Positions 21,701 through 32,185 are shown, numbered from the stretch's first letter. The stretch: DNA of 35,165 bases from Chromera velia (GCA_018398765.1 JAHBMJ010000689.1:1-35165); one strand, 5' to 3'. Notes: generated by a model from the letters alone, not told the origin. Numbers and translations are program-made.

Positions 21701-24700
21701 ACGTTCTTGCACCCTCACACCGCCTTCTCCAGCTGACAGCTCCCGAGATGAAGATCGCTCCTCACACTCGCGCTTGCATTTGCACCCTTTCCCCCCGAAC
21801 GAAGGTGCTCCCTCTTCCAGCTCTCACCCCTCTTCTCTTTCGACTACTCGAAGGGAGACCGATGGAAGACGCAGAAATAGGGAAGGGGAAAGAGAGTCGA
21901 GGGTGAAAACAAAGGAGCAGGACACCCCCTTTTTTGCCCGACCCGATTCGGGAGGAGGGTGCGAAGAACCCTTCTCTCGATCCTGCACTCCCCCCTCTTC
22001 AGGCCCCAACCGGCTCCAAGATTTGATGGTTCACTTGGAGTGTGCAGGCTTGTGTGAGCCGCCTGTGCTCCTTCCCTCAGCCCCTTTACCGCTTGCTTTC
22101 GGAGGAGAAGTAGAAGAGGATGAGGAGGAGGAAGGAGAAGAAGAAGAGGAAGAAGAGGAGGAAGAGGAGGAGATGGATGAGGAAGAAGACGAGCAAGACC
22201 TGCTGGGAGATGAAAGAGAAAAGCGTGCTGCAGAAACAGGGGAGACAGAAGGAGAGAAGGCAACATCGCCAGCAGCTTTGAGGCCATCATCGAGGGGAAG
22301 ATGTCCCCACTCTAGGAACCCCCAGGATTCTCTGTCTTCCGCCTCTGCTGCTCTTTCCCATTCTGCCTGTCCGAATCTTCCGACAAGTTTGTTTGCCTCA
22401 GCCCATGCTGACGTTGATGAGAAGGAGAGTGGAAAGTCTGGAGGAAAATTTGACTCTAAAGACACCACCCACACCCTTTGTGCCTCCACCACTGCCACCA
22501 CGACCACCTCCACATACGACCCGAGGTTCACCTACTCCTCCACACTCCCCAAGGCTGTGTTCACGAAATACGGCGCTCCCAGTGGTGGGTCCGTCTGTCT
22601 GTCTGTCTGTCTGTCTGTCTGTTTTTCTGTTTTTCTGTCTGTCTGCTTATCAAGGAAACGGTGGTTGTGTGTCAGATAAAAGATAAAGAAGGAAAAACAA
22701 CTCTGAATAGATGCAGGAAGGAATCAAAAAAGGGAAATGAGAGAAGGAACATCAACCAACAGGTGCCCGCTTTTTTTTGTCCATTCACACTCTCATCCGC
22801 TCGCCGTCTGCAAGCCTGATCATGCACTTACTTCCCTTGTTGTTCCCCTCTCTATATCTCCGCATGCATGTGCAGGGAGGCTTCTCGGGATTGCGGTGAC
22901 AATTTTGAAGACCGTGCTGCACAAATACGGGACTTATGAGAGGTCAGCACGCATGCGTATCATGCTCGCTTACCTGGTTTCTCGCTGCGCTCTTCTGTTG
23001 AAATTGGTGTCCTTCGCTCATTTTTGGTTGACCTCTCTGCTTCCCTCAAGCCCGGTCGTTCTTTTCATGTGTACGATGGCGAACGAAATGCACTGCATGC
23101 AGGTATGTGGAGGGCAACGGGGGGCAACTGCTGAGTGAGGACGAGGTCCGACAGGCCGCCCACGCGTATCTGGAGGAGTCGGGATTAGAGAACGTAGTGC
23201 ATGTGACCTTCTCGCACAACATGGTCGCATTCGGTATGTGGGTCTGTCGGTCGGTCGGGAGACGTTCAGATCTTCTTCTCTTGTTTTCTGAGTGTCAGTG
23301 TGTCGGCATTCGCGTGGGTTTCTCTTGGGAGGGGGCGGGGGGGGGGCGTGTGGTGTCTTGGCATGATTGTTTTGAGATGGTCAGATTCGGTCACGAGGAT
23401 GAGAAAGAAGAGAGGGCAGACATCTGTCCTTCTTTCTTTGTATCTCTCTCTACCTGCCCCTGCATGCAAAAGAGAAGAAATATTCGCACTTCCAGGTCGG
23501 GGAATCGTCGTCCGATTGAAATTTTGGTGACTCATCCCTCGTTTTCGTCGCAAAGTGCGTGCATGGTCCATCAATTCAATGGGAAGGCCAAATTGCAGCA
23601 CCCCGCGTTGACTCAGTCGTCTGTTTGTGTACGTGCAGCGTCGTTCAAAATGCTGAAGGGAGTCCCGACCCTCACACTTCGGAGTCGAGGCATGCGGGAG
23701 AGATGGGTCAGCAGATTTCTCTTCTTTCGAGTGTGCTCTAGTTCTATCTGTCTTCTTGGAGGGATATAACGGCGCATCGCCAGAGCTTCTGACGCTTTCT
23801 CCTGTCCCCCAGTCATGCATGCTTGAGAGAGACGGGTGGCAGTAAGGCCACGCGTGCGCATTCAAAAAAACTCATTTTTTCATCATGCCACTCTTGTTCC
23901 TTCGTGCAGCTGAGAGGCTGCTTGGACCATGAGATAGGCACCCACTTTCTTCGGAGGGTGAACAACCATATGCAGCCATGGGCAAAGGGAACCAGGAAGG
24001 GGGGGAAGCGAAGAGCCTTCAGGCTGGAAGACAAAAATCCAACAGTCAGTCAGTCAGGCAGTCAATCAGTCAGTCAGTCAGAGAACGTCATTGGGGTCAT
24101 CCGGGTTCTTCTTTCACACAGAGAGATAGACAGTCGCCTAGTCAGCCCAATGAACACGTTCTTGAGTTGAGAAAGTCCAAAGAGGGAGACACTTACCCAT
24201 GAAGACTGTCAATAGTATTTAGTTTTTCTCTTTTCATTCCTTTCATTTGCAGGAGGAGGGTCTGGCAGCGCTGAACACTGTATTCAGAAGAGAGGGACAC
24301 CATCTCTGGAGGGCGGCTCTGGCTTACTACGCCTGCTTTACTGCCATGAATGTGCGTCTGTGCAGTCTGATTGGCCTTCTTCGTTTCTTCAAGCCACTAG
24401 GAGAGATGACGTCCTGCAAGCCATATCCAGAGCGAAAGTCTTCCGGGATCTTCCTTCCTTCATACTGACTGCTTTTCTGGGCTTCTGCCATCCCGCACCG
24501 GCCGAGTGTGGTTGTCCTTCTGTGTCTCGCACTGCTTTGTGTAATGCTTGGCTCCATACCTTCGATGCATGATTGGGGCTTTGTTCATGCACAGGCATCC
24601 TCTTTTCCTTTCGTTTGCTCCCGAGAGGTGGATTGCAATTTTTTCCCTTCCCACTTCCTCTTGTATGCTTGCTCAGACCCTCTGTCTGTATGTCCTTGTG

Positions 24701-25113
24701 TTCTGCAGCTCTCTTTCTCGGAGCTGTTCAACCACTTGGGACAATTTCTTTCTGATCCTGAATCTAGGTCTGTGTGTGTTCATTCCACGTTAAGAGAAGA
24801 AATGCCAGAAAGCCTGTCTCTCTGATTATCTGGCTGCCTGTATGTCCGTCTGGCTGTCAGCTCATGTGCCTGTTGTGTGTCGATCGACGTTGATTTTCGT
24901 TTCTTGCTTTTCTCTCCCTCCTTCAATTCGCAGATAACTGGATGGATGATTGGCTGAGTGCATTTCATGCGTGTAAGAGTCAGGTTGTTCCTGATGAGGC
25001 CTTGGCAGGAAGCAGCAGCCTAGTAGTGTCTCCTGAACGTCATCAGGACCTCACCTTTTTCCTTGCAGCCCTCTCTTTCGACCTGCTCCACTCACTGTAA
25101 CTCTCTCGTTAAT

Positions 25114-25177
<64 letters not shown>

Positions 25178-26221
25178 TGAATCCATCCATTCATTCGATC
25201 AGATGGGACTACTGCATGCGGGCAAAGAGAGGACTGTCGGACACCCGCGTCCCTGGGTCCTTCAGCAAGGATCAGGTGAGTGCAAAACCAATCTGCATGT
25301 GAGATTGTATGTAGAATTATGTACAACCACAGTAAATGTGTGACTCCTGAACAAGGAAACGTCCCAGAGTCCTTGAGAAAGGGCCTACGAGAAAAAAAGA
25401 CTGCAGGGTTTCCGCTCTCTCCTTTGAATTCACCCATTGGTTTCTCCACGTCTTTCATTTCGATTCATGCATGCATGCTAAGCCCGACTAAGCATTCAGT
25501 CAAATCCTACACATTCCTCATTCCAACCCATCAAGGGATCCAAGGGAGCGTTCAGATGATTGAACGCAGACGTATCTATTCTATTGCTTCGATCATTTGA
25601 TTCATCATTCTTCTTCTAACTGAATGCACGGTTGCAGATATATCTGACAGGGGCGATGGAAATTCTGAAGAACCGGGAGTCGATCGACTTCCACGCTCTG
25701 TACATGGGGAAGGTCTCGTTGGCAGACTCAAAGAGATTGAAGAGGTGGGCTTGCAAGAGAGGAGGAAAAAAAACAAAATAATTTTACACCGAAAGGCCGT
25801 GAAGAGACCGACACAGTTCTGATGTCTTTGAAGCGCAATGTCTGTCTGTGAAGAAAAGAAGAAGAAGAAGAAAAAGAAAAAGAAGAAAAAGAAAACAGCA
25901 GGAATGTAGTGCATCCTTCTTTTGATCCCTCTTCCTAAATTGCTATTGAATCTGTTTAGAAAACATTTGCTTGCACTTTTGCTCCTTTTTTCATTGCTTT
26001 GAATATGTATACACCTGCCGCTTGTGTTTTTCTCTTCCTTCTGTATCTATGTCTTGTTCTCTTTTGCCCTGATCAGAGAGGGGGTTGCACGTTTGGAAGG
26101 ACTCCGTTTACCGACTTTTGTGGAAGACCAGGAGTTCTATAGACAGCGCCTGGGGGATATTTTGGTCTCTAACGGCCTTTTTGACGAGATGCTGCACGCA
26201 GGTTTTGCAAATAACGACTGA
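17442..26221 (+). CDS. MATCAP/KIAA0895-like (DUF1704) tyrosine carboxypeptidase, 12 exons
   Basis: Exons: 17442-18326, 18834-19398, 19795-22584, 22876-22942, 23103-23233, 23639-23706, 23910-24044, 24253-24351, 24709-24767, 25203-25275, 25638-25744 and 26077-26221, ending in TGA. All introns are GT-AG and every phase joins, giving 1707 residues. Residues about 1400-1707 match the DUF1704 metallopeptidase family. They contain GRLLGIAVTILKTVLHKYG, the zinc motif HEIGTH (residues 1509-1514, across exon 7), the downstream Glu block EEGLA (1548), LWRAALAYY, and the late block CMRAKRGLSDT...SFSKDQIYL. Known members (human MATCAP) remove the C-terminal tyrosine of alpha-tubulin on microtubules, so tubulin detyrosination is the likely role here. 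Residues 1-1400 look disordered: Lys/Gly-rich start, poly-Gln tracts, Ser-rich stretches and a Glu run (about 1256-1286). That extension is far longer than in animal members. The coding sequence has no in-frame TAG or TAA. Confidence 0.92.
18731..18765. repeat. (GT)n microsatellite in intron 1
   Basis: Uninterrupted GT dinucleotides inside intron 1 (18327-18833) of the carboxypeptidase gene. Confidence 0.95.
22593..22622. repeat. (GTCT)n microsatellite at the start of intron 3
   Basis: GTCT tetranucleotides begin 8 bases after the donor GTGGGT at 22585. Degenerate copies continue to about 22648. Confidence 0.9.
24045..24081. repeat. (CAGT)n microsatellite beginning at the intron 7 donor
   Basis: The donor itself, GTCAGT at 24045, is the first unit of a run of GTCA/CAGT repeats with small variations. 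Several overlapping potential donors follow it. Confidence 0.85.
25116..25175. repeat. (CT)n(CA)n compound microsatellite in intron 9
   Basis: About 31 bases of CT (25116-25146) pass directly into about 29 bases of CA (25147-25175), some 25 bases before the exon 10 acceptor AG at 25201-25202. The CT part may serve as the polypyrimidine tract. Confidence 0.95.
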
Positions 26222-26635
26222 TTTGTCGTTTTTGGTTGATCAGTTTGTTGAAAACTTGGACAAAACATGCGATTGAGTCACGTTTTTTCACTAAGTATCA
26301 TTTATTTTCTAGTTGATTCGCTTCAGTTAAGGCCTTTAGCTGCATCAAATGCTTAGCGGGACGTCTTAATGGTACTATAGTAAGGTCTACAGTATAGTTT
26401 CAATATCTTCGGTCAAGTTTGGTATTTGCTTAGAAAAATCTAAATGTATAAATGATAAGTGATAAGTGATTTCAAAGTTATTAATATATAATTCCTAGGC
26501 ATAATTCATCTTCAATTCTAGATTCAATTCAATTTCTAGCTCAGTTTATAATTTAGCCCTATATATAGCATAGCGTAGCATATTGATATTCTGTGTTTTA
26601 CATAAATAATTTAACTATTATTAGCTATAAATCTA
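26222..26635. other. AT-rich intergenic DNA
   Basis: Composition drops sharply to AT-rich right after the carboxypeptidase stop. This stretch should include the 3' untranslated region. No canonical AATAAA is obvious and no gene is seen on either strand. Confidence 0.6.
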
Positions 26636-26700
26636 GCGGCAAAGCCAAAGTGGTAAAGCCAAAGCGGCAAAGCCAAAGCGGTAAAACCATGGCGGCAGCC
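26636..26700. repeat. Minisatellite of 14-base units
   Basis: Four imperfect copies of GGTAAAGCCAAAGC-like units (alternating GGTAAA and GGCAAA) are followed by GGCGGCAGCCATGGGCGG. Confidence 0.7.
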
Positions 26701-27903
26701 ATGGGCGGAACCTTTCATTGGCGGCAGATGCTGCGAGTCGATCGATCGTTTTCAGGCTTTGGCATGGGTGCGGAGTAGACAAACAAGCCAGCAGCCCCAC
26801 ATGGCTGTAGAAGGCTACCAGCTCCCAACACTATGAGCTTCTTCTGCAACAGTTGGAGACGGCTTTGTGAATTTCTTGTTCCCCCAGTCTCTTGACGCAG
26901 TTGAGGCCCCCGGAGTCGCCAAGTGTCCCCTCACTCTGGAACAAGCAGCGGTGCTCTAAAAAGACAATCACAGAGCAAGCAGAGGAAGCAAAACACCCAT
27001 AACGACCTCGGAGCTTCAATCAACTGAGGAAATGCCTGCAAGCTGGGCTCTCAGAGTCTATTCCACTCAGATCCAGAACCATGGCAAACACGGCGGTGCC
27101 CATGACTTCGCACGCCTGGGAGTAGATGCCAGCCTTCCAGGTTTCCCCCTTCCTTCAATGCCAACCAGACAAGCCGCGCTCATGGCTGCAGCGAGTTTTT
27201 GAAAAGGCGGTGTTATGTAGAAGAAGAAAATCAGAGGAGACGGCGAGAATCTGGGGGCATGACTCGATGGGGGTTTTCTACCTGGGTCAGGACGGCAAGT
27301 CACACGTATGCACCCGCCATAGAGCACTTCATGATGGCTGTGATGGCGTAAGTTTCCCAGTATTCGAACACCAGTCGGGGAAAAGCAAAGACAATAATTA
27401 AAAGAAAAAGAGAAAAAGAGAGAGTCTCAGATAGGATAGAAGAAGGCGGGTAACTTGGCTCCCCCTGGCCACCTTTTAATCCTACAGACCAGCATTTAAA
27501 GCCGACCTTTTCTTATAGTTCAGAACAAGCCCTTTTTGAGCTGCTGGGGGTCATTTATCGTGTTTTTGCGTGTGCTTTCTCCTCTGGGGGAGGGCTGCCA
27601 AGCTTGTCTCTTGCTGAACGTTGGAAGCCTCGAAGGCTAGGCTACTAGTCTAGACAGACAACGATGGCGTATAATGATGATGAGCTATAAATACATATAA
27701 ATACAAAACAATAAATCTAGTAATAATATGCTGCCGTATATACGACTCGTTAATTGTGATTGTTTTAAGTTGAATAGGTTTTGAATGCGTTTTTATTTTT
27801 TTCTATCCATCGTCAGACTTGGAACTGGCTTGGATAGACTTGGAACTAGTTCTAGAGCTAGCTAGCAAATCGCTCGCAAAAGACTTAGAGACTAAAGTTA
27901 GAG
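26701..27903. other. Intergenic stretch with no supported gene
   Basis: Mixed-composition DNA with short open frames only. It contains the first copy of a dispersed direct repeat (27100-27195). 27640-27900 is AT-rich with CTAG-rich patches. I see no domain or convincing splice structure on either strand. Confidence 0.5.
27100..27195. repeat. Direct repeat, copy 1
   Basis: From TGACTTCGCACGCCTGGGAG to GCGCTCATGGCTGC. It matches 27908-28003 over about 95 bases with only a handful of differences. Confidence 0.85.
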
Positions 27904-27907
27904 TACC

Positions 27908-28003
27908 GTGACTTCGCACGCTTGGGAGTAGATGCCAGCCTTCCAGGTTTCCCCCTTCCTTCAATGCCGACTAGACAAGCCGCACTCATGGCCGCGCTCA
28001 TTT
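27908..28003. repeat. Direct repeat, copy 2
   Basis: TGACTTCGCACGCTTGGGAG to GCACTCATGGCCGC, about 800 bases after copy 1 and in the same orientation. Flanks differ from those of copy 1, so this looks like a small dispersed element or a segmental copy. It abuts a 30-base minisatellite. Confidence 0.85.
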
Positions 28004-28255
28004 TTGAACTAACTTCGAATTCTAGTCTGATTTCCAAACTGACTTCAAATTCTAGTCTGATTTTCGAGCCAACTCTGAATTTCAGTCTGGTTTCCAAACA
28101 TGTTCTAAAAGCTGATTTTCTAATACTTTTAGTCGGTAAAAAAAAAAAAATTCGTCTGCGGTGCCACAAAATTAGTCTCATTTTCAAACTAACTTAGAAT
28201 TTTAGTCTAATTTTCGAAATACTTCTAAAAGCTGATTTTCTAATACTTATGGGTC
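28004..28255. repeat. About 30-base degenerate minisatellite, two blocks
   Basis: Units of the type AATTCTAGTCTGATTTCCAA recur with about 30-base spacing between 28015 and 28105 and again around 28165-28225. Each block ends in the same 24-base tail (CTAAAAGCTGATTTTCTAAT..., at about 28108 and 28227). Translated, the units give a decapeptide repeat on either strand. I see no other reason to call a gene. Confidence 0.75.
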
Positions 28256-28263
28256 TTGGGTTT

Positions 28264-28269
28264 TTTATT
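28264..28269 (-). promoter_or_regulatory. Candidate polyadenylation signal for the minus-strand transposon gene
   Basis: AATAAA on the minus strand, about 220 bases beyond the last recognisable coding block. It fits as the 3' end signal of the gene at 28491-30867, but AATAAA is common by chance in AT-rich DNA. Confidence 0.35.
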
Positions 28270-28490
28270 AAACATCTACATGATTGCAATGCGATATGCA
28301 ATATCCAAAGTCATTGTGATAATGAGAACTAAATAAAGGGGGAAAACAAACAGCAAGGGGGAAAAGTAGTGAACAGAACGAGAAAGACGGGGGAAAAACA
28401 CATAAAACACTGGAATGAGAAGGCGAAGTGTTAAGCATTCAGCCATATTCAGCCCCTGCCTTTCTTCTTCTTCTTCTCCTGCCTTACCTT

Positions 28491-30867
28491 CTATAAATTG
28501 TGTACCTTCAAAATGTATTTCTCCCATTGACTAAACTCTTTGGCAGGCTTTCCACCCTGGGGAGATGGACACCAAATAAAAAATGCCTCCCCTTCTTCCA
28601 GTTGTTTAACCTCATAGAAGAATCGGTCTCCCTAATCAAAGATTGTCTAACATTCGTTGCATGCCTGCCCCTGCTTTGCCAAACGGGCAACCTCTTTTGC
28701 ATGCTTTCTTTTTGAGATTTCAATGGTCTCAAATTCGGTCAAATCGGGAAAAGTGAGGGGGCAATACAAGTAGTATTTCTGTCTTTTCGGGTGAGTAGAA
28801 GATTCAACCGGAAGCCCACAGAGGTCACAGCAGCTCCTGACTGACAAGTTGAGGATGTGAATCAGTTTCAAATAGTTTGCTTTGCCTAGGTGGTGAGACT
28901 GTGCAAGTTGTACTCGCTGCTGTGCAAGCACCACATACTGGTTGGGTGGTGGCACGAGGTTACCCCCTCCCCCCTCCTCCTCCACATCCATCACCTCCTG
29001 CGTATCCCCCCCTCCTGAGTTTATCTTCGTAATCTCTCTGGCATCAGGAACAACTCCGGCTGCTGCTCCAACATCAACCATGCCATCTGGCATGGAGTAC
29101 GAAAAGTCGTGGTTGTGCCGCACTTTATCGCTCATCGAACAGCTAGAAGCGAGAGCGTTTGCCCCCGCTCGTTTTTTCTTCTAGTCGTCGATGAACTGCT
29201 TCACGAACGACCGGTTTATGTATGAGATGTGGCAGTCAGGGATGTTAATGTTGAGGACTGTAATGCAAGAAGGGGGGAAAAGCTTGCACAAGAAGGGGGA
29301 AGAACAGGGGAGAGAAAAGGGATGGGGGGGGTGGGGGTAGAAAAGAGGGAAAACAAGTAAACAAGAAGGGGGAAAACAAGTAAACAAGAAGGGGGAAAAC
29401 ACGTAAACAAGAAGGAGAAAAACTGGTAATCATTGGCAATCTAGCTGGTAAGTCAAAGAAGAATTAAAGGGAAACACTGACCCGTAATATCGGTGGTATC
29501 GCCATCTTGCAGTTTTCGTAAGGAATCTAGCTCTGACACGATCTTTGCGTAGTCGTTGCCATGGTTCTGGTGAAGCTGCCAGACTAGATCCCTCATGGAA
29601 GAGCTCCACCTGGATGGAGGCTTCGGATGGTACGAGATAAACGCACCCTCTAGCCTTGTTTACAGATTTGTGAGGTCTACCTCGGTCAGAGAAACAGGTC
29701 TCTCTGAAGACATGATTTCAGAATCTGCAACAGAGCAGCTGAGGTCTACTGCTACCAAGCTCTGCATGCATCCGATGCAGTGCAAAAGCAAAGGGAAAAG
29801 AATCAGCGTGAAGCCAACGGGGGGGAAAGCGGGAAAAATGAGCGGAAACCTTAAGCCGACGGGGGGAGAAGGGGAAAAAATGAGCGGGAAGCCGACGGGG
29901 GGGAATGGGGGAAAACCGAGCTGTCTAACCGATTCATCCTCAGGCTGAAGGAATTCTGAGAGCTCCGTCTCTAAAAAATGCGGTGGAAGAGGGGGTTCAT
30001 CAAAGTCCTCCTCCTAGTCCTCCTCGTTATCATCATCTCTCAGGTCACCTGCATCTGTGATGATCTGATCTCCACCTGATTTTGTCATTGGGTTGCGGTC
30101 CTAGATATATTCCATTCCCCACAGCTCTCTTAAGAGTCGACACGTTAACTCTTTCCTTCGCAGATGTTCAAGACTCAAGTCCAAACGCTGACCCGTAATC
30201 TCGTAGTACAGGTTGTTAGCCGCAACCTGTGATAGAATTAAAAAGAAAAGAAATGAGACCATCACGACTGTAGGGGGAAAAGAGGGGAAAACAGAAGAAA
30301 CGAGATTATCAATGTCCATCATAAAACCATCACGGCTGAAGGGGGGGAAAAGAGAAGAAATGAGACCATCAATGTCCATCATGAGACTATCTGATTCACG
30401 GCTGTAGGGGGGGAAAGAGAAGAAAGGAGACCGTCACAGGGGCAGGGGGGAAAGAGAAAAAACATTTCACTTACCAGTTGGGCAAGGTCTGCCACCTCTG
30501 GAAAAAGCCCCCCGTTCTGTCTGATTCGTCGACGATCGCCCGTCCACTTTGTCAGGTTGTCGAGGAGAACTTGTTGAAAGACCTCGTCCGACAGTGTGGA
30601 AGAGTAGAGCGCCCTCTTCAGAAAAGAATGCAGAGACTCCAGCTATGAAGTAGATCGAGCAGTTTGCTATACGCTGAGTGCATACTTTTCATCCCCTCTC
30701 CCCCTCCACAGTTCCTTCTTGACTTCCCAGTAGAGAAAGATGCCATGCGGATCTGACAAACACCCGTTCCTCACGTGTTTGAGCTGCTCCTCCCAGATCG
30801 CCTCCATGCGGTCGGTGAAAAGTAGGACACCTTTGTAGGACTTTGTCTTAAAGATATCGTACACGAC
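28491..30867 (-). CDS. Transposon-type gene with at least four exons, readable only through TAG/TAA
   Basis: Exons on the minus strand: A 30867-30475, B 30226 to about 29925, C from about 29760 to 29486, D 29257 to about 28488. Donors GTAAGT (after A) and GTCAGT (after C) and the A-B and C-D phases agree. Exon A has GVLLFTDRMEAIWEEQLKHV, NGCLSDPHGIFLYW and a block RSTS-(TAG)-LESLHSFLK. That layout resembles the C-terminal RGTS-x-LE-x-x-H signature of a eukaryotic transposon-associated protein family I cannot name with certainty. Exon B has YYEITGQRLDLSLEHL and an acidic tract. Exon D ends in a Cys cluster (CCDLCG, YLYCPL, CNEC, FIWCPSP) that probably binds zinc. In-frame stops are TAG at 30667, 30643, 30101, 30014, 29181, 28647, 28632 and 28491 and TAA at 29660 (lowest + strand coordinates), with no TGA and no frameshift. 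The true start is probably upstream of 30867. Confidence 0.68.
29344..29420. repeat. 23-base minisatellite in the intron between exons C and D
   Basis: At least three copies of the unit GGAAAACAAGTAAACAAGAAGGG. It belongs to the intron 29258-29485 of the minus-strand gene. Read in the gene's direction it is a TTTTCCCCC-rich pyrimidine tract. Confidence 0.85.
29811..29910. repeat. About 33-base minisatellite in the intron between exons B and C
   Basis: Three copies of AAGCC[A/G]ACGGGGGG followed by GGGAAAAAATGAGCGG. The unit differs from those of the neighbouring introns but shares the G5-7 A4-6 core. Confidence 0.85.
30250..30440. repeat. About 55-60-base repeats in the intron between exons A and B
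   Basis: Three copies combining GAGACCATCA, ATGTCCATCAT and CGGCTGTAGGGGGGAAA-AGAGAAGAA elements. They fill most of the intron 30227-30474. Confidence 0.8.
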
Positions 30868-31054
30868 CTGCAATGTATGTGTATAAGGGAGGGGGGAAGA
30901 GATGGTAAGAGTGAGAAAAAAGCTCTGCCTAGGGGCGCCTAGGGGTCTGTGGATCTTTGTAAGGGGAAGGGGGAACTAGAGGGGGAAAGAGGAAGACCAG
31001 ACTCACCCACCCGAGGAGCCTCCCCATAGGGAGGGGCACTCTTGGGCTCATATA

Positions 31055-31590
31055 GGGTTACAAGTGCAAAAATGACATAAAAAATGAACCAAAAAACATT
31101 TGGACGAGCTTTTCACACAAGCTGGAGGTCCGGCATATTGAATTACTTCGAAATCAATCACTTTTACTGTATAGCTTATATGGTTACATGAGGTTACACC
31201 TCTTATTATATATGTCCCCTTGCAAGGTTACAGGTTACAAGGTTACAAGCGGTCTTGAGGTCCGTAACCAACCAAAAAGTCAACTTTCAAAAACTCTTCA
31301 AATCACTTCAAAAACACTTTAAAATGCATATAGACAAAGGTTATATCACTTTTGAAGAGGGTCATTTTAGGTTACAGATTATAAGGTTACAAGGGGTTTG
31401 GTTACAAAGTGAAAGAGACATATCGTTTTTCATCAGTTTCTCATGTAACCTTAATCAACAGAAGATGTTTTCAATATTTTTAGATATAACCTGATGAGAT
31501 TGATCGATTGGGACCACTTTTGAAGTAAGGGTAACATTATAGGGGGGTATACCCTTATGTATAGGGGGTGTTGAAACCTGTAACCCAATA
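31055..31590. repeat. Cluster of GGTTACA motifs in both orientations
   Basis: GGTTACA or its close variants occur about ten times on the plus strand (for example around 31056, 31181, 31190, 31224, 31237, 31372 and 31385). Reverse-orientation TGTAACC/GTAACC copies lie near 31444 and 31580. Spacing is irregular, so it is a motif cluster rather than a tandem array. Confidence 0.6.
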
Positions 31591-32180
31591 TAAGTGCTAG
31601 GCCCTAGGCCTCCCCCCTTTTGAGAGTCAGGGCCCCCCTGAGGGCAGCGCTGTGGAAGGTATGCAGCTACTTATCCAGGGATTTTGCCTCATGCCGCATA
31701 GGGATCTCACCGCCAGCCAACAACCGTCCAAACACAATTGGTAGAGGCCCAGGTATAGGCCCAGGGTGAAGAAACCAAGAGAAAAGGGACGGACATGGTT
31801 AAGGAGACAGGTGCGGGACTTCTGATTTTCAAGCAACAGATGAAAAAAAACAGTAAATCGGTAGACGGGGATTTCTTACTCCCAGCGAGGAAGGGGAACA
31901 CTGAAACAGCAAAGAGACAAGTGTGGGGATGTTTCTGAAGTCGGTGACGGAGCCTTTAGCTGAAAGGGGGAAGTCGTCGTGATCGAAGAGCAGAGCCTGG
32001 TAGACTAAAGATCAGAATCGTGCATCGAAAATTGGAGCCAGAAATCAGAGGTGTATTTTGTCACGACTCCCCCTATAGAATGGTGATTCGTACCGCGAAT
32101 CGTGCACACATATAGTTGCCATTCGGATCTAACTAATTAAGCGATACATAAAAATTTTTCTATAAGACGGCCTGCGCATA

Positions 32181-32185
<5 letters not shown>

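Noticed and set aside
21112..21702. Antisense frame of 196 codons opposite exon 3
   Set aside because: It is a by-product of skewed codon use in the Ser/Lys-rich exon and has no motif.
22590..22686. Extension of exon 3 with 'SVCLSVCLSV'
   Set aside because: It is the GTCT microsatellite in intron 3. Splice phase and domain continuity place the exon end at 22584.
27067..28187. Two minus-strand frames sharing a peptide with 'CLVGIEGRGKPGRLAST'
   Set aside because: The similarity is explained by the 95-base direct repeat. Other frames are equally open and there is no start or domain context.
28942..29184. Plus-strand Pro/Ser-rich frame
   Set aside because: It is antisense to exon D of the transposon gene, whose phase and Cys motifs are better supported.
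31627..31910. Minus-strand frame with hydrophobic stretch
   Set aside because: No domain, no splice support and unclear boundaries. It may be a remnant but cannot be supported.
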